Positions 1 through 8,466 of a stretch of DNA of 64,000 bases are shown in pieces; the first letter of the stretch is position 1, and every line of letters begins with the position of its first letter. Under the pieces are notes generated by a model. It saw only the letters and a list, made by a program, of their open reading frames with translations, did no database searches and was not told the DNA's origin. The translations under genes were made by a program, and so were the position numbers. Location: positions 558,001 through 622,000 of the forward strand of contig NZ_BCXJ01000002.1 in assembly GCF_001598215.1 (NCBI RefSeq). Reading direction: 5' to 3'. The DNA is from Shouchella clausii. GTDB taxonomy: Bacteria > Bacillota > Bacilli > Bacillales > Bacillaceae_D.

Positions 1-259
1 GGCCCGAAGTAGTCCGCAACTCGCCGCCCATTTCCGCTGCAATAATGGCTGCTAGCGTCGTTTTCCCCAGGCCCGGCGGTCCGTAAAGCAGGACATGGTC
101 AAGCGCTTCTTCGCGCATTTTTGCAGCCTCCATAAACACAGCAAGGTTGTGCTTAACGGTTTCTTGCCCGATGTAATCAGCTAATTTCTTTGGCCGTAAC
201 CCTTGCTCGCTCTGTTCTTCCAACTCCGTTGCTTCAGCGGAAACAATTCGTTCTTCCAT
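1..259 (-). CDS. ruvB: RuvB Holliday junction helicase, N-terminal part (truncated by window edge)
   Basis: ATPase motor of the RuvABC branch-migration complex. Only the first 86 residues lie in the window and the rest runs off the left edge. The Walker A motif GPPGLGKTT is at residues 60-68, and LADYIGQ, typical of the RuvB N-terminus, precedes it. The ATG at 257-259 follows a GGGGG ribosome binding site. It lies 15 nt after the ruvA stop on the same strand, so ruvA-ruvB is one operon. Identification is firm; completeness cannot be judged. Confidence 0.97.
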   Translation of the reverse strand, partial: MEERIVSAEATELEEQSEQGLRPKKLADYIGQETVKHNLAVFMEAAKMREEALDHVLLYGPPGLGKTTLAAIIAAEMGGELRTTSG

Positions 260-274
260 TGTCATCCCCCTTAC

Positions 275-874
275 TTAAGGACGTTTTAACATAAGCGCAA
301 GAGCACGCCTAATATATTCATCTGTTTCCAGCGTTTCCGCTTTTAACTGTTTTTCCACTTTTTTCAGCTCTTTTTCGACATAGCCCAAAGCACGCAACGC
401 TTCTAATGCATCCTCAAGCTGTGGATTTCTATGCTGCTTGTCAGCAACAGCCGCAGGTTCCAACATGGGCGCCATATCATCAAGCTTCCCTTTTAAGTCA
501 AGAATGATTTGTCTTGCTGTTTTTTTGCCGACTCCAGGGAAACGGACAAGCAGTGCCTCATCTTCTTGTTCAATTGCATGAATAACATCTTCCGGTTCTC
601 CCGAAGCCAGAATAGCGAGCGCTCCTTTTGGGCCAATGCCAGAGACATTCAAAAGTTTTTCAAACAACAAGCGTTCTGTCCTCGTTGTAAACCCAAAAAG
701 GCGTTGGCTGTCTTCGCGAACATGGTGGTGTGTGGGAATTACTACCTCCCGATTTAAGTCGCTTATAAAGCGGTAAGGGTTTGCACAGTAAATTTGGAAA
801 CCAACCCCGTTGGCCTCGACCACGAGATAGGCAGGTTCAACTGCTACCAAATTCCCTTTAATATAATCAATCAC
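275..874 (-). CDS. ruvA: RuvA Holliday junction DNA-binding subunit
   Basis: Tetrameric DNA-binding partner of RuvB in Holliday junction migration. The protein is 199 aa, the family's usual length. It opens with VIDYIKGNLV (OB-fold domain) and has two helix-hairpin-helix motifs around residues 74-89 (GIGPKGA) and 109-124 (GVGKKTA). The linker and domain III that contacts RuvB follow. I chose the GTG at 874 because AGGAGA precedes it at good spacing and family members start with (M/V)IDY-type residues. An upstream ATG at 898 in frame would add eight residues without a ribosome binding site. Operon with ruvB. Confidence 0.95.
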   Translation of the reverse strand: MIDYIKGNLVAVEPAYLVVEANGVGFQIYCANPYRFISDLNREVVIPTHHHVREDSQRLFGFTTRTERLLFEKLLNVSGIGPKGALAILASGEPEDVIHAIEQEDEALLVRFPGVGKKTARQIILDLKGKLDDMAPMLEPAAVADKQHRNPQLEDALEALRALGYVEKELKKVEKQLKAETLETDEYIRRALALMLKRP

Positions 875-1004
875 AAGCATTCTCCTCTGCATGGCCAAAA
901 AGCGAACATTTATTTCTATTTTAGCATAGCAGATAGCTTTCCGTCATTAAGTTGCTATTAGGCAGGCAAGTGGCTAAAACGATAGCCAATGCTGCATTTG
1001 CCCG

Positions 1005-1523
1005 TTACTGCCATTGTGCTAACAGTTTTTGCAAATGATCAAGACTTTCAATCTGGATGCCTTGTTCAAGCGCCGCAACATCCGCATCGCTTAACTTCGA
1101 TGCTTTCATTTCGCTATAACGTGTGACAATCTGTCCAGCTTCTAGTTGCCCCGTGTAAAGCACGATCCCCTTATCGGCATCTATGCCTAAATAACCACTC
1201 TTTTTTATTTCTGGTGAAAGGTCAAGAATGGTTTTCCGAAAGTGGACAAAGTTGTTGCTTTGGTTCACAAGCTGCCATTCTTCGTATTCCGCCCAAAAAT
1301 CGTCAATTGCCCAAATGGTCTCATCAATACGTTCTGTTCGTATATTTCCATCAGCGAATACAGTTTCAAGTAACACTTCCGTTGTGTTAGGCGGATTTGC
1401 CATTTGTGGAGAATCATAGGATTCGTCTTCGCTAAGAATCAGAAACGTTCCCAGTAGCAAAGCAAATGAGACAGCTCCAAGAGAAAACGGAAGCCAATGT
1501 TTGTGGACAACTTGTTTTAGCAT
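1005..1523 (-). CDS. bofC: BofC, forespore intercompartmental signalling protein
   Basis: In B. subtilis BofC is a forespore-secreted protein that restrains SpoIVB signalling to the SigmaK checkpoint. The product here is about 172 aa, with an N-terminal signal/anchor segment at about residues 10-31 and a BofC-type C-terminal domain (PEIKKSGYLGIDADKGIV). Two ATGs are close together. The downstream one (1521-1523) has AAAGGG at about 9 nt, while the upstream one at 1532 touches the ribosome binding site, so the downstream start is preferred. It lies upstream of ruvA in the same orientation, as in B. subtilis. Confidence 0.85.
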   Translation of the reverse strand: MLKQVVHKHWLPFSLGAVSFALLLGTFLILSEDESYDSPQMANPPNTTEVLLETVFADGNIRTERIDETIWAIDDFWAEYEEWQLVNQSNNFVHFRKTILDLSPEIKKSGYLGIDADKGIVLYTGQLEAGQIVTRYSEMKASKLSDADVAALEQGIQIESLDHLQKLLAQWQ

Positions 1524-1677
1524 GATGAACATCCCTTTCCAATCTTACTACTGGCTTTATCCTCGGCATTTAGCATATAAACTATACGAAAATGACACAG
1601 GATTTTCATAAAAATTGCCAATAAAAGCGAGTGGTTATTGATAAAATGAACAGAGAAGTCATAAGGAGGGAAAGATA

Positions 1678-2067
1678 GTGAGAAAATTAGCTAGAGTGGT
1701 TATGGCCTGTTTGCTTTTTTTTATTTTGGCAGCATGCGGGGGGCAAGAAGATAGCGGACAAGAAGATAGCGGACAAGAAGATAGCAGCATTGCGGAATCA
1801 AGTGAAACCGTTGTCATTAAAGCAATGAACTGGCAATTTGATAAAGAAGAATATGCGGCTGGCGCTGGCGACGTGACGGTGGAACTTAAAAATGAAGAGG
1901 GCAACCACGGCATTGTCATTGTCGGTGCAGATAACGGCTCAGATCTTGTCATTAGCGGTTCGGGCTCAAAAACCGTCACACTTGAACCAGGGGAGTATGA
2001 AATCCAGTGCAACATTCCATGCGGCCCTGGCCATGAAGAAATGGTCTCTACTCTGGTTGTCTCCTAA
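1678..2067 (+). CDS. CuA-type cupredoxin lipoprotein (cytochrome c oxidase subunit II-like)
   Basis: Small (129 aa) secreted lipoprotein. The signal peptide ends in lipobox LAAC with lipidated Cys20. An acidic linker of three GQEDS units follows (15-bp tandem repeat in the DNA, about 1740-1785), then a cupredoxin domain. The end carries the CuA ligand pattern C-x3-C-x3-H-x2-M (Cys111, Cys115, His119, Met122), with His77 as the upstream ligand. Unlike COX subunit II it has no transmembrane hairpin and no neighbouring oxidase genes. The GTG start follows AAGGAGGG. It probably binds copper outside the membrane; electron transfer or copper delivery to an oxidase is inference. Confidence 0.75.
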   Translation: MRKLARVVMACLLFFILAACGGQEDSGQEDSGQEDSSIAESSETVVIKAMNWQFDKEEYAAGAGDVTVELKNEEGNHGIVIVGADNGSDLVISGSGSKTVTLEPGEYEIQCNIPCGPGHEEMVSTLVVS

Positions 2068-2077
2068 TTGCTATGTA

Positions 2078-2100
2078 GCTCCCCATTATTGGGGAGTTTT
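2078..2100 (+). terminator. Terminator of the CuA lipoprotein gene; left copy of a 23-bp duplication
   Basis: CTCCCC-ATTATT-GGGGAG hairpin followed by TTTT, 10 nt after the stop codon at 2067. The same 23 bases recur at 2255-2277 with one change, on the far side of an inserted repeat element. Confidence 0.85.
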
Positions 2101-2254
2101 CAGACTGTAGACAAACGCTCGCATACGTCGTCGTTTGTCTCGGTCATATGCTCATGAACGCCTGTTCTATTCGCATCTTCCCTCACCTGCACTCCTCGTC
2201 TGACAAGCGTTTTCTATCAGTCTGAGGGCGGTTATCGACTTTGTCGACAACCTC
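2101..2254 (-). mobile_element. MITE-like CAGACTG element, full-length copy 1 (154 bp)
   Basis: Read on the minus strand the unit runs from GAGGTTGTCGAC (a small hairpin with arms around an AAA loop) to CAGTCTG. Imperfect terminal inverted repeats bound the inner 124 bp (2101-2224): CAGACTGTAGACAAACGC at one end and CAGACTGATAGAAAACGC read inward from the other. It is flanked by a 23-bp direct repeat of the neighbouring terminator (22/23 identical). It closely matches the copy at 10142-10296. No ORF of substance. Confidence 0.85.
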
Positions 2255-2277
2255 GCTCCCCATTACTGGGGAGTTTT
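2255..2277 (+). repeat. Right copy of the duplicated terminator hairpin
   Basis: GCTCCCC-ATTACT-GGGGAG-TTTT repeats 2078-2100 with a single substitution in the loop. The T-run is on the plus strand, so it is a copy of the plus-strand gene's terminator rather than an independent terminator for the minus-strand coxA that ends at 2278. This is what a target-site duplication would look like. Confidence 0.8.
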
Positions 2278-3114
2278 TTACTTATTTTGAAACGGACGTC
2301 TTGCTGCATTGCCCAAATCACGCATCATGTCTGTAAACGTGTCTTGGACATCGTCAAAAGCGGCGCCTGAACGTAGCCTGTCGTCCATTCGTTGCATATT
2401 TGAAAAAATGTCGTTGTCTGCACTAACAACTACATTTTTGCCTTCGCCGGCCAATTTGCGGACACGGTTTTCGACACGCTGTTTCACATCGTCTGCGTTT
2501 TCGTCTTGCTCATAGCCTACAACAACGTCGTCGCGATTGACAATAACGCGTGCCTCTCGAACACCGTCGATTTTTTCAACTTCTTCGCGGATTTGTTCCA
2601 CCCGGTCGCCGTCATAATTACGGTGGTAACGAACTTCCTCTGTTTCCATTCCCTGCCGCATGTTTCCGTCTTGGTTCGTAGAACGCTGGACGTTCATACC
2701 GCGGTTTCCGTCTTGGTTCATCGTAGTGCGTTGGAAATTCATGCCGCGGTTACCGTAGTCTGCTCTTCGATTTAGAAAACCATTTTCATCAACCATTCCT
2801 GGACGGTTGTTCCCAGTTATACCACGAACATAGCCATTACGTCCTTGATTATACTGGTTTGTCCGGTTCATGCGTTGGTTTTTATTTGAAAAGCGATTGT
2901 CGTCAAAGAATGTTTTATCATTCGTGTTGTACGCGTTCGGCCCATAATACGGGTAGTTGCGGTTGTTGAAGTTGTTGTCCCCATTCATATTGGCTTCTTG
3001 ATTGCGGTACGTGTTTGGCTGCATTCCGGCGCGGTCGTTATCTTGTGTTCCGCAGCCTGCAAGCCCTGTAAGAAGCACGCTCGCGCAAATAAACGATAAA
3101 GCTGTTTTTTTCAA
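2278..3114 (-). CDS. coxA: CoxA/YhcN-YlaJ family spore cortex lipoprotein
   Basis: 278-aa lipoprotein with signal peptide and lipobox LAGC (Cys21). A long Asn/Arg/Tyr/Met-rich low-complexity region (about residues 25-160, with repeats such as NRGMN and NQDGN) leads into a C-terminal YhcN/YlaJ domain (about 165-278, VEKIDGVREARVIVN). In B. subtilis the cortex lipoprotein CoxA is encoded just downstream of safA, and the order here is the same, which supports the symbol. It would be made during sporulation and located in the spore cortex/inner coat (family knowledge). Confidence 0.8.
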   Translation of the reverse strand: MKKTALSFICASVLLTGLAGCGTQDNDRAGMQPNTYRNQEANMNGDNNFNNRNYPYYGPNAYNTNDKTFFDDNRFSNKNQRMNRTNQYNQGRNGYVRGITGNNRPGMVDENGFLNRRADYGNRGMNFQRTTMNQDGNRGMNVQRSTNQDGNMRQGMETEEVRYHRNYDGDRVEQIREEVEKIDGVREARVIVNRDDVVVGYEQDENADDVKQRVENRVRKLAGEGKNVVVSADNDIFSNMQRMDDRLRSGAAFDDVQDTFTDMMRDLGNAARRPFQNK

Positions 3115-3186
3115 TGGAAATTCCCCCTTTCGGTCTTAGTATGTACCAAAAAGGGGGAACTACGCTGTTAGATTATGGCTGGCAAA

Positions 3187-3200
3187 AAGACGTTAGTCTT
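3187..3200 (-). terminator. Small stem-loop at the safA stop codon
   Basis: AAGAC-GTTA-GTCTT encloses the safA stop and is followed on the minus strand by a short T-run. It is weak (5 bp), so it may be a partial internal terminator between safA and coxA. Confidence 0.3.
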
Positions 3201-4638
3201 GTTGGTCTTCTTCTTCGTATGCGTTTACTTGTTCCTCTGGCTCGTATTCCTGCTCTTGCGAATACGGGCTTTGTGGGTGCGCCCATTGATGGGGCTGGGT
3301 TAAAAAGGATGGAGCTTGGTTCGTGTAATAGGGCTGCTGGTGTGTTTGGTCATCTGGCTGGCCTGTAGGCGTCTGCCTATAGAAGCCTGCCTGTTGATTT
3401 AACGTTTCTGGACTAACAAAAGGCATGTGCGGTGGCAAATAGCCGTTTGCTACTGGCATGTGCGGCAAACCGGCTGGCTGCCACCCTTGGTAGCTCTGAA
3501 TTGGCGGAGTATCACCTACTTCTCCTTGATAAGGAGAGTAGCGGTTGTACTGTCCCCAATTGATGTCCATTTGCTGAAAATGTGGTTGCGGCCCGTTGTT
3601 TTGCCCCCAGTTCATTTCTACTTGGTGGGCATACGCTTGTTCTTGGCCTTTGTTTTGCTGCTGTGGCCAAGGCGTAAAGTCTTGTTGCCCTTGGAAAGCC
3701 TTATTTTGATTTTCTTGGATTGGATAACTTTGTTGATTCCATCCCCCGCCTTGCTGAATAAACGGGGCGTTGCTTCCCCACGGAGACTGCTGACCATAAG
3801 AGCCGTTTTTTGAGCTTGCCTCATGTGCCTGTGGCTGTACCCCATTCCATTCCCCCGTCTTATTGTCCTTCTTATCCTGATGTTTGCCCGAGGTTTCTTG
3901 ATGCTTAGGCCCATGCAACTGAGCTTGGAGCTGTGCATTTTCTCCATACGCTTGTGGTTGATTTGCTTGTGGCTGATATGTCTGTGGCTGGTACGGCTGC
4001 GGTTGGTTTGCTTGTGGCTGGTACAACTGTGGCTGATATAACTGCGGTTGGTTTGCTTGTGGCTGGTATGACTGTGACTGGTATAACTGCGGTTGGTTTG
4101 CTTGTGGCTGGTATGACTGTGACTGGTACGACTGCGGTTGGCTCATTTGCTGGCTGTAAAGCTGTTGGTTTGGTACGTAAGACTGCTGGTACATATTTGC
4201 TTGTGGCGCAAAAAAACCAGCTTGCCCTTGGTAAGCATTTTCTTGGCAAGGTGTGCAAGGCGGTTTTGGTGGAAGCGGCGGATATTCTGGCGTTTTTGCT
4301 ACACCTTGTTGCATCTGGGCATAATATGGTGGCGCCGGTGGGACATTCGCCGCTTGTGTTTTCTCTGACTCCTTCAGCTCCGGCTTTTTAGGCGGTTTAG
4401 TTGATTGTTCTTTCGTTTTTTGCGGCTTCTTATCTGCTTCTTTTGCTTTTGGCGTCGTCTTTTTCTGTTCTTTCCGGACAGCAACTGAGCCAGCAGGCAC
4501 TTTCACTTTCATGCCTGGCATCAACATTTCAGGGTTTGTTAAATTCGGGTTTGCTTCTTTTAATTGTTCGTAATCGACTTCATACTTCTGCGCTAATTTC
4601 CATAAAGTATCTCCCTTTTGGACAATATGGATTCTCAC
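3193..4638 (-). CDS. safA: SafA, spore coat morphogenetic LysM protein
   Basis: 481-aa protein that organises the inner spore coat in bacilli. The N-terminal LysM domain (residues 2-48, VQKGDTLWKLAQKYEVDY) should bind cortex peptidoglycan. A Lys/Pro-rich linker (52-90) and a very long Gln/Pro/Tyr-rich region follow. Residues about 165-231 are a run of near-identical YQPQANQPQ units, repetitive in the DNA too (3946-4146). The C-terminus is acidic. B. subtilis also makes a shorter form from an internal Met164; a Met lies at 165 here but no clear ribosome binding site precedes it. Its neighbours nadA and coxA match B. subtilis. Confidence 0.93.
   Translation of the reverse strand: MRIHIVQKGDTLWKLAQKYEVDYEQLKEANPNLTNPEMLMPGMKVKVPAGSVAVRKEQKKTTPKAKEADKKPQKTKEQSTKPPKKPELKESEKTQAANVPPAPPYYAQMQQGVAKTPEYPPLPPKPPCTPCQENAYQGQAGFFAPQANMYQQSYVPNQQLYSQQMSQPQSYQSQSYQPQANQPQLYQSQSYQPQANQPQLYQPQLYQPQANQPQPYQPQTYQPQANQPQAYGENAQLQAQLHGPKHQETSGKHQDKKDNKTGEWNGVQPQAHEASSKNGSYGQQSPWGSNAPFIQQGGGWNQQSYPIQENQNKAFQGQQDFTPWPQQQNKGQEQAYAHQVEMNWGQNNGPQPHFQQMDINWGQYNRYSPYQGEVGDTPPIQSYQGWQPAGLPHMPVANGYLPPHMPFVSPETLNQQAGFYRQTPTGQPDDQTHQQPYYTNQAPSFLTQPHQWAHPQSPYSQEQEYEPEEQVNAYEEEDQQD
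3946..4146 (-). repeat. Tandem repeats encoding YQPQANQPQ units in safA
   Basis: In-frame degenerate repeats of about 27-45 bp within safA, built on TACCAGCCACAAGCAAACC-like units as read on the minus strand. Protein-level repeats of Gln/Pro/Tyr are typical of coat scaffold proteins. Copy number is likely to vary between strains. Confidence 0.8.
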
Positions 4639-4760
4639 AGGCTGTTCCCTCCTTACTAGGCATTCATCCTATAGACTATGCAAGAGCATAAAATCGGTTC
4701 ACATGCAACGTTCCCCAATACTTATGTATAGACTGCTCGGCCTAGACCAAAAAAATCAAT

Positions 4761-4869
4761 CAAACCATTTGAAAACCCTAGTCAGACGAGGGGTGAAGCC
4801 GCCAGGAGATACGAATAGGACCGGGATTCATGAGCAGTGGTTTTCTTACTTTGACGTCTGCGAGCGTTT
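4761..4869 (+). mobile_element. MITE-like CAGACTG element, degenerate copy 2
   Basis: The inner part still matches the family (GTCAGACGAGGGGTGAAG, then ACGAATAGGA, TTCATGAGCA and GCGAGCGTTT), but the 5' inverted repeat is eroded and the 3' one ends at GCGAGCGTTT. A strong terminator hairpin follows directly at 4870. It lies in the 298-bp gap between nadA and safA, which otherwise shows no gene. Confidence 0.65.
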
Positions 4870-4916
4870 ACAACCCAAAAGAGCGGATCAGTGTAGTGTC
4901 CGCTCTTTTGGGTTGT
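4870..4916. terminator. Strong hairpin downstream of nadA
   Basis: Arms ACAACCCAAAAGAGCGGA and TCCGCTCTTTTGGGTTGT pair perfectly over 18 bp around an 11-nt loop. It sits 20 nt beyond the nadA stop, on the downstream side for that minus-strand operon, and would end nad transcription before safA. Confidence 0.75.
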
Positions 4917-4936
4917 CGCTCCGGTCGACAAAACCA

Positions 4937-6031
4937 CTAGACTGTCGCCAGCATCCGCGCTAACGCCGTTCTTGCTTCATCAGCGACGTCTTCAGGGACC
5001 GTAATGTCAAATTGACGTTTGCCTTCCCGCAGCAAATCCAGTGACCAAGCAAGGTGATCCAAATCAATGCGGTTCATTGTTAAGCAAAGGCACATAGTTG
5101 AGTGAAGAGAAAACACTTGCTTATCCGGATGCTGTTTCGCTAAACGATTGACCAAGTTCATTTCCGTCCCAATTGCCCAGGATGTTCCCGGCTCCGCTTG
5201 TTTTAATGTTTCAATAATGTAGTGTGTGCTCCCAGCTTTATCTGCAGCTTGTACAACTTCGTGGGTGCACTCTGGATGAACAATAACTTGTGTATGCGGG
5301 GAACGGGCGCGCACTTTTTTAATTTGCTCCACTGTAAATTTTTCATGAACAGAACAGTGCCCTTTCCATAAAATGACGGTGATTTCTTCTATGTTCGCAC
5401 CAGGGATGAGCTCGAGTTCATGTGTATGAGGATTCCAGACCGCCATTTTTTCTAAAGGAATGCCAAGTGCAAAAGCTGTGTTTCTCCCCAGGTGTTGGTC
5501 AGGCAAAAACAATAACCTTGGCTTTTGAGCAAACGCCCACTTCACCATGTTTTTAGCGTTTGATGACGTTACGCAAGCACCGCCATGGCGACCGCAAAAC
5601 GCTTTAATTTCAGCGGTGCTGTTGACATACGTCAGCGGCAATATCGTGTCTCCGAATCGTTCCGTCAGCGCTTCCCAAGCGCGCTCCGTTTGGGCGATCG
5701 AAGCCATATCGGCCATCGAACAGCCAGCAGCAAGATCAGGCAGGATCACATGCTGCTCTCGACTCGTTAGCATGTCTGCTGTCTCCGCCATAAAATGAAC
5801 ACCGCAAAAAACGATATTGGCGGATGACGTTTGCCTGCACAGTTGCGCAAGTTGCAATGAATCGCCAGTGAAGTCAGCAAATTGGATGACGTCCTCTCGC
5901 TGGTAATGGTGGCCTGGGATGAGTAGGTCATTGCCAAAAAATGCTTTCGCTTCGCGAATGCGCGCTTCTTTTTCAGCACTTGACATTTCCCGATAGTGAT
6001 GAGGCAATCTCGCTGGTTGCATTACTTCCAT
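4937..6031 (-). CDS. nadA: NadA quinolinate synthase
   Basis: Condenses iminoaspartate with dihydroxyacetone phosphate to quinolinate, using a [4Fe-4S] cluster. 364 aa, the usual length. It has GHHYQRED near residue 40 and cluster/conserved cysteines at 104 (AAGCSMADM), 226 (KGHCSVHE), 255 (HPECTHEV) and 314/316 (MCLCLTMN). The ATG at 6031 overlaps the nadC stop by 10 nt, so translation is coupled. Third gene of nadB-nadC-nadA. Its cluster is presumably built with help from the divergent IscS/NifS homologue. Confidence 0.97.
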   Translation of the reverse strand: MEVMQPARLPHHYREMSSAEKEARIREAKAFFGNDLLIPGHHYQREDVIQFADFTGDSLQLAQLCRQTSSANIVFCGVHFMAETADMLTSREQHVILPDLAAGCSMADMASIAQTERAWEALTERFGDTILPLTYVNSTAEIKAFCGRHGGACVTSSNAKNMVKWAFAQKPRLLFLPDQHLGRNTAFALGIPLEKMAVWNPHTHELELIPGANIEEITVILWKGHCSVHEKFTVEQIKKVRARSPHTQVIVHPECTHEVVQAADKAGSTHYIIETLKQAEPGTSWAIGTEMNLVNRLAKQHPDKQVFSLHSTMCLCLTMNRIDLDHLAWSLDLLREGKRQFDITVPEDVADEARTALARMLATV

Positions 6032-6870
6032 TGTCCTTCCCCCTTTTGTATAAGCATGCTCAAATCGAGTGCGACAACTGAATGTGTCAAAAATCCGAGC
6101 GACAGAAAATCAACGCCAGTATTGGCAAATTGCCGCAAATTGGCCATCGTTATCCCTCCTGAGGCCTCCGTCTTTATTCCAGTTGGGACATATTCCAAGT
6201 AGGTTCTAATCGCCTCTGGAGTAGCGTTATCAAACATGATGACGTCCGCCTGCGCTGCGACTGCTTCTTTGACCTCGTCTAAAGTCGTCGTCTCTACTTC
6301 AATTTTTGCCATCGGCCCAGCATAAGCGCGGGCTTTTTCGATTGCAGCAGCAATCGACGTGCAAGCGGCAATATGGTTTTCTTTTAACATGACGGCATCG
6401 TCAAGACCAAAACGGTGGTTGGCTCCCCCTCCTATCCTGACTGCATATTTGTCAAACATTCTAAGCCCTGGCGCTGTTTTTCGGGTATCGCAAACACGAA
6501 TGCTTGGATCGCCTAATTCTTCGACTGCTTTTGCTGTCAGTGTGGCAATGCCGCACATTCGCTGCAGTAAATTGAGCAATACCCGTTCGCCCGATAATAG
6601 CGATTTGACAGGCCCTGTAAACCGAGCCAATTGCTGCCCTCGTTTCACTTGCTCTCCATCACCAATAAACAGTTCGACTTCGATATCAGAATCGAGCAAA
6701 GCGTATAGCTGGTTGACTACTTGTGTTCCTGCAAAAATGCCTTCTCCTTTGGCAATCATAACAGCCTCTGCTCTTTCGATCGTGAACAGCGCTTCAGCTG
6801 TACGGTCTCCATAACCAATGTCTTCTGCCAAAAATCCTCTTAACTGCTGATCAAGCTTGAGCGGGTTCAT
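6022..6870 (-). CDS. nadC: NadC quinolinate phosphoribosyltransferase
   Basis: Converts quinolinate and PRPP to nicotinate mononucleotide, the last step of de novo NAD precursor synthesis. 282 aa. Family signatures are TRKTAPGLR near residue 140, [19 protein letters not shown] and the C-terminal IKTEASGGI. The start overlaps the end of nadB by 20 nt and the end overlaps nadA by 10 nt, a tightly coupled operon. Confidence 0.97.
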   Translation of the reverse strand: MNPLKLDQQLRGFLAEDIGYGDRTAEALFTIERAEAVMIAKGEGIFAGTQVVNQLYALLDSDIEVELFIGDGEQVKRGQQLARFTGPVKSLLSGERVLLNLLQRMCGIATLTAKAVEELGDPSIRVCDTRKTAPGLRMFDKYAVRIGGGANHRFGLDDAVMLKENHIAACTSIAAAIEKARAYAGPMAKIEVETTTLDEVKEAVAAQADVIMFDNATPEAIRTYLEYVPTGIKTEASGGITMANLRQFANTGVDFLSLGFLTHSVVALDLSMLIQKGEGQWK

Positions 6871-8395
6871 ATTCTCTCTCCTCTGTTTTCACAAATGCTT
6901 TATCCTGTACAGAAAAACAAATCGAGCGCTTCCGCCATTGTTCGTCTGCTGCCGGATAATCGCTGCGCCTATGGGTGCCTCTTGTTTCCGTACGCAACAA
7001 AGCTGCTTTTACAACAAGTGTTGCGAGCTCATACAAAGTACCCGTTTCTAAATCGTCAACATGCACAACCGTTTTCTTTGGCATCTGTTGAAACGAAGCA
7101 AGCCAATCAGCCGCTGTTTGCAATCCATAGGCGTCACGTTCAATACCTGCATAGGCACTCATCATTTTTTGCAATTCGCTACGTTCAGGAATCCCATGCA
7201 CCAATGCCTTATTCGGCTGCGGCTTAACCGCTCCCGCTTTTGTTTGTTGATCAGCTAACAAAGCCGCTGCCACTCCTTGCCCGTAAACAAGTGCCTCGAC
7301 GAGCGAATTGCTAGCTAAACGATTTGCGCCATGAACACCAGTACAAGCAGCTTCGCCAATTGCGTACAACCCGTTTACCGAAGTGCGGCCAAATTGGTCT
7401 GTCTCAATGCCGCCGCATAAAAAATGGGCGCCTGGTTCAATCGGGATTAAGTCTTTGCGAACATCATAGCCATTTCGCTGCAGACGTCGAAAAATCGCAG
7501 GAAACCGACTTGGAAAATCATGCAAATGTCTAGCATCTAAAAAAACACGCTCGCCAGATTGCAACGCTTTATGTAATGTGGCCGCTACAACGTCCCGCCC
7601 TTCAAGTTCCCCTTTTGCCCATTTTCCCATTAGCCGATCGCCTGCCCGATTGACCAAGTAAGCACCTTCGCCACGGACTGCTTCGCTAATGAGGCCTGGT
7701 TCTTTCCCTTTTAAAATCGTCGGATGGAATTGGATGAACTCAAGATCTTTAAGGATAGCGCCAGCACGATAAGCTAACATTAACCCGTCTCCCGTTGCTC
7801 TCTGCTCATTCGAACTATTTTCATACAATTGTCCAGAGCCGCCAGTTGCTAGGATCACGCTATCGCCGTAAAAAGCGTGATTAACAGTACGAACGCCTTG
7901 GATTGTTTGATTTTTCACAATCAGCTCCAGCACATATTGGTTTTCGTACACATGCACGTTGTCACTAAGTGTCCGCCATAACGTTTCGACAACAGCCAAG
8001 CCTGTTTGATCTTGATAAGCATGCAAAATGCGCCGCTTGCTATGCGCCCCTTCATGGCCTAGGACATATTGGCCAGCTGCTTTTTCAAACGGGACCCCTA
8101 AAGCATCGAGCTCTTTAATCATTGCTGGAGCCTGCCGAGCGAGCTCAAACGCACGGTTAAACGCATTAAAACCGCTGCCTGCGACAAACGTATCTCTCGC
8201 ATGGAGTGTTGGATGATCGGTTTCGCCTACTGCGGCCGCAATCCCCCCTTGAGCCATACATGAATTGCTGTCCAACCTGCCCGCCTTCATTAGGAGCGAT
8301 ACCTCTGCTTTATCCGCCAATTTATGGGCAGCCATTAGCCCAGCTATACCGGCGCCAATAATGATGACTGATTTCTTTTTCATAGACTCACTCAC
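6851..8395 (-). CDS. nadB: NadB L-aspartate oxidase
   Basis: FAD enzyme that oxidises L-aspartate to iminoaspartate, the first step of NAD synthesis. About 514 aa. The dinucleotide-binding GAGIAGL is near residue 14, and CMAQGGIAAA, QFHPT, SEAVRGEG and GVHGANRLASNSL are flavoprotein/succinate-dehydrogenase family motifs. The start is uncertain: GTG at 8395 has no clear ribosome binding site, and the ATG at 8383 (MKKKSVIIIGAG) has a weak one. Divergent from iscS, with a candidate NiaR operator in the shared 5' region. Confidence 0.95.
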   Translation of the reverse strand: MSESMKKKSVIIIGAGIAGLMAAHKLADKAEVSLLMKAGRLDSNSCMAQGGIAAAVGETDHPTLHARDTFVAGSGFNAFNRAFELARQAPAMIKELDALGVPFEKAAGQYVLGHEGAHSKRRILHAYQDQTGLAVVETLWRTLSDNVHVYENQYVLELIVKNQTIQGVRTVNHAFYGDSVILATGGSGQLYENSSNEQRATGDGLMLAYRAGAILKDLEFIQFHPTILKGKEPGLISEAVRGEGAYLVNRAGDRLMGKWAKGELEGRDVVAATLHKALQSGERVFLDARHLHDFPSRFPAIFRRLQRNGYDVRKDLIPIEPGAHFLCGGIETDQFGRTSVNGLYAIGEAACTGVHGANRLASNSLVEALVYGQGVAAALLADQQTKAGAVKPQPNKALVHGIPERSELQKMMSAYAGIERDAYGLQTAADWLASFQQMPKKTVVHVDDLETGTLYELATLVVKAALLRTETRGTHRRSDYPAADEQWRKRSICFSVQDKAFVKTEEREYEPAQA

Positions 8396-8400
8396 TTTAC

Positions 8401-8445
8401 AGTTGTCTTGTCACCTATATTTACATAAACTAATAGAAAACACAA
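8401..8445 (-). promoter_or_regulatory. nadB promoter with candidate NiaR operator
   Basis: On the minus strand TTGTGT (8440-8445), 16 nt and TAAATA (8418-8423) form a possible SigmaA promoter for nadB. Just downstream, at the expected start of transcription, AGTTGTC-TT-GTCACCT (8401-8416) is an imperfect inverted repeat. NiaR (YrxA) represses nadB and iscS in B. subtilis and is encoded two genes away, so this is the best operator candidate. Assignment by position and symmetry only. Confidence 0.45.
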
Positions 8446-8466
8446 CCTTTAAGAATGGAGATTGCC

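Noticed and set aside
2101-2254. CAGACTG element considered as riboswitch, T-box or CRISPR repeat
   Set aside because: It occurs at gene ends rather than 5' leaders, in both orientations, beside unrelated genes, and is bounded by inverted repeats and target duplications.
3946-4146. Regular repeats resembling a CRISPR array
   Set aside because: The repeats are tandem, in frame with safA and without unique spacers; no cas genes are present.
4144-4146. Internal SafA start at Met165, equivalent to B. subtilis Met164
   Set aside because: No ribosome binding site can be seen upstream of this codon; internal initiation is possible but unsupported here.
3427-4391. Several plus-strand ORFs opposite safA
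   Set aside because: They are antisense shadows created by the repetitive Gln/Pro/Tyr codons of safA.
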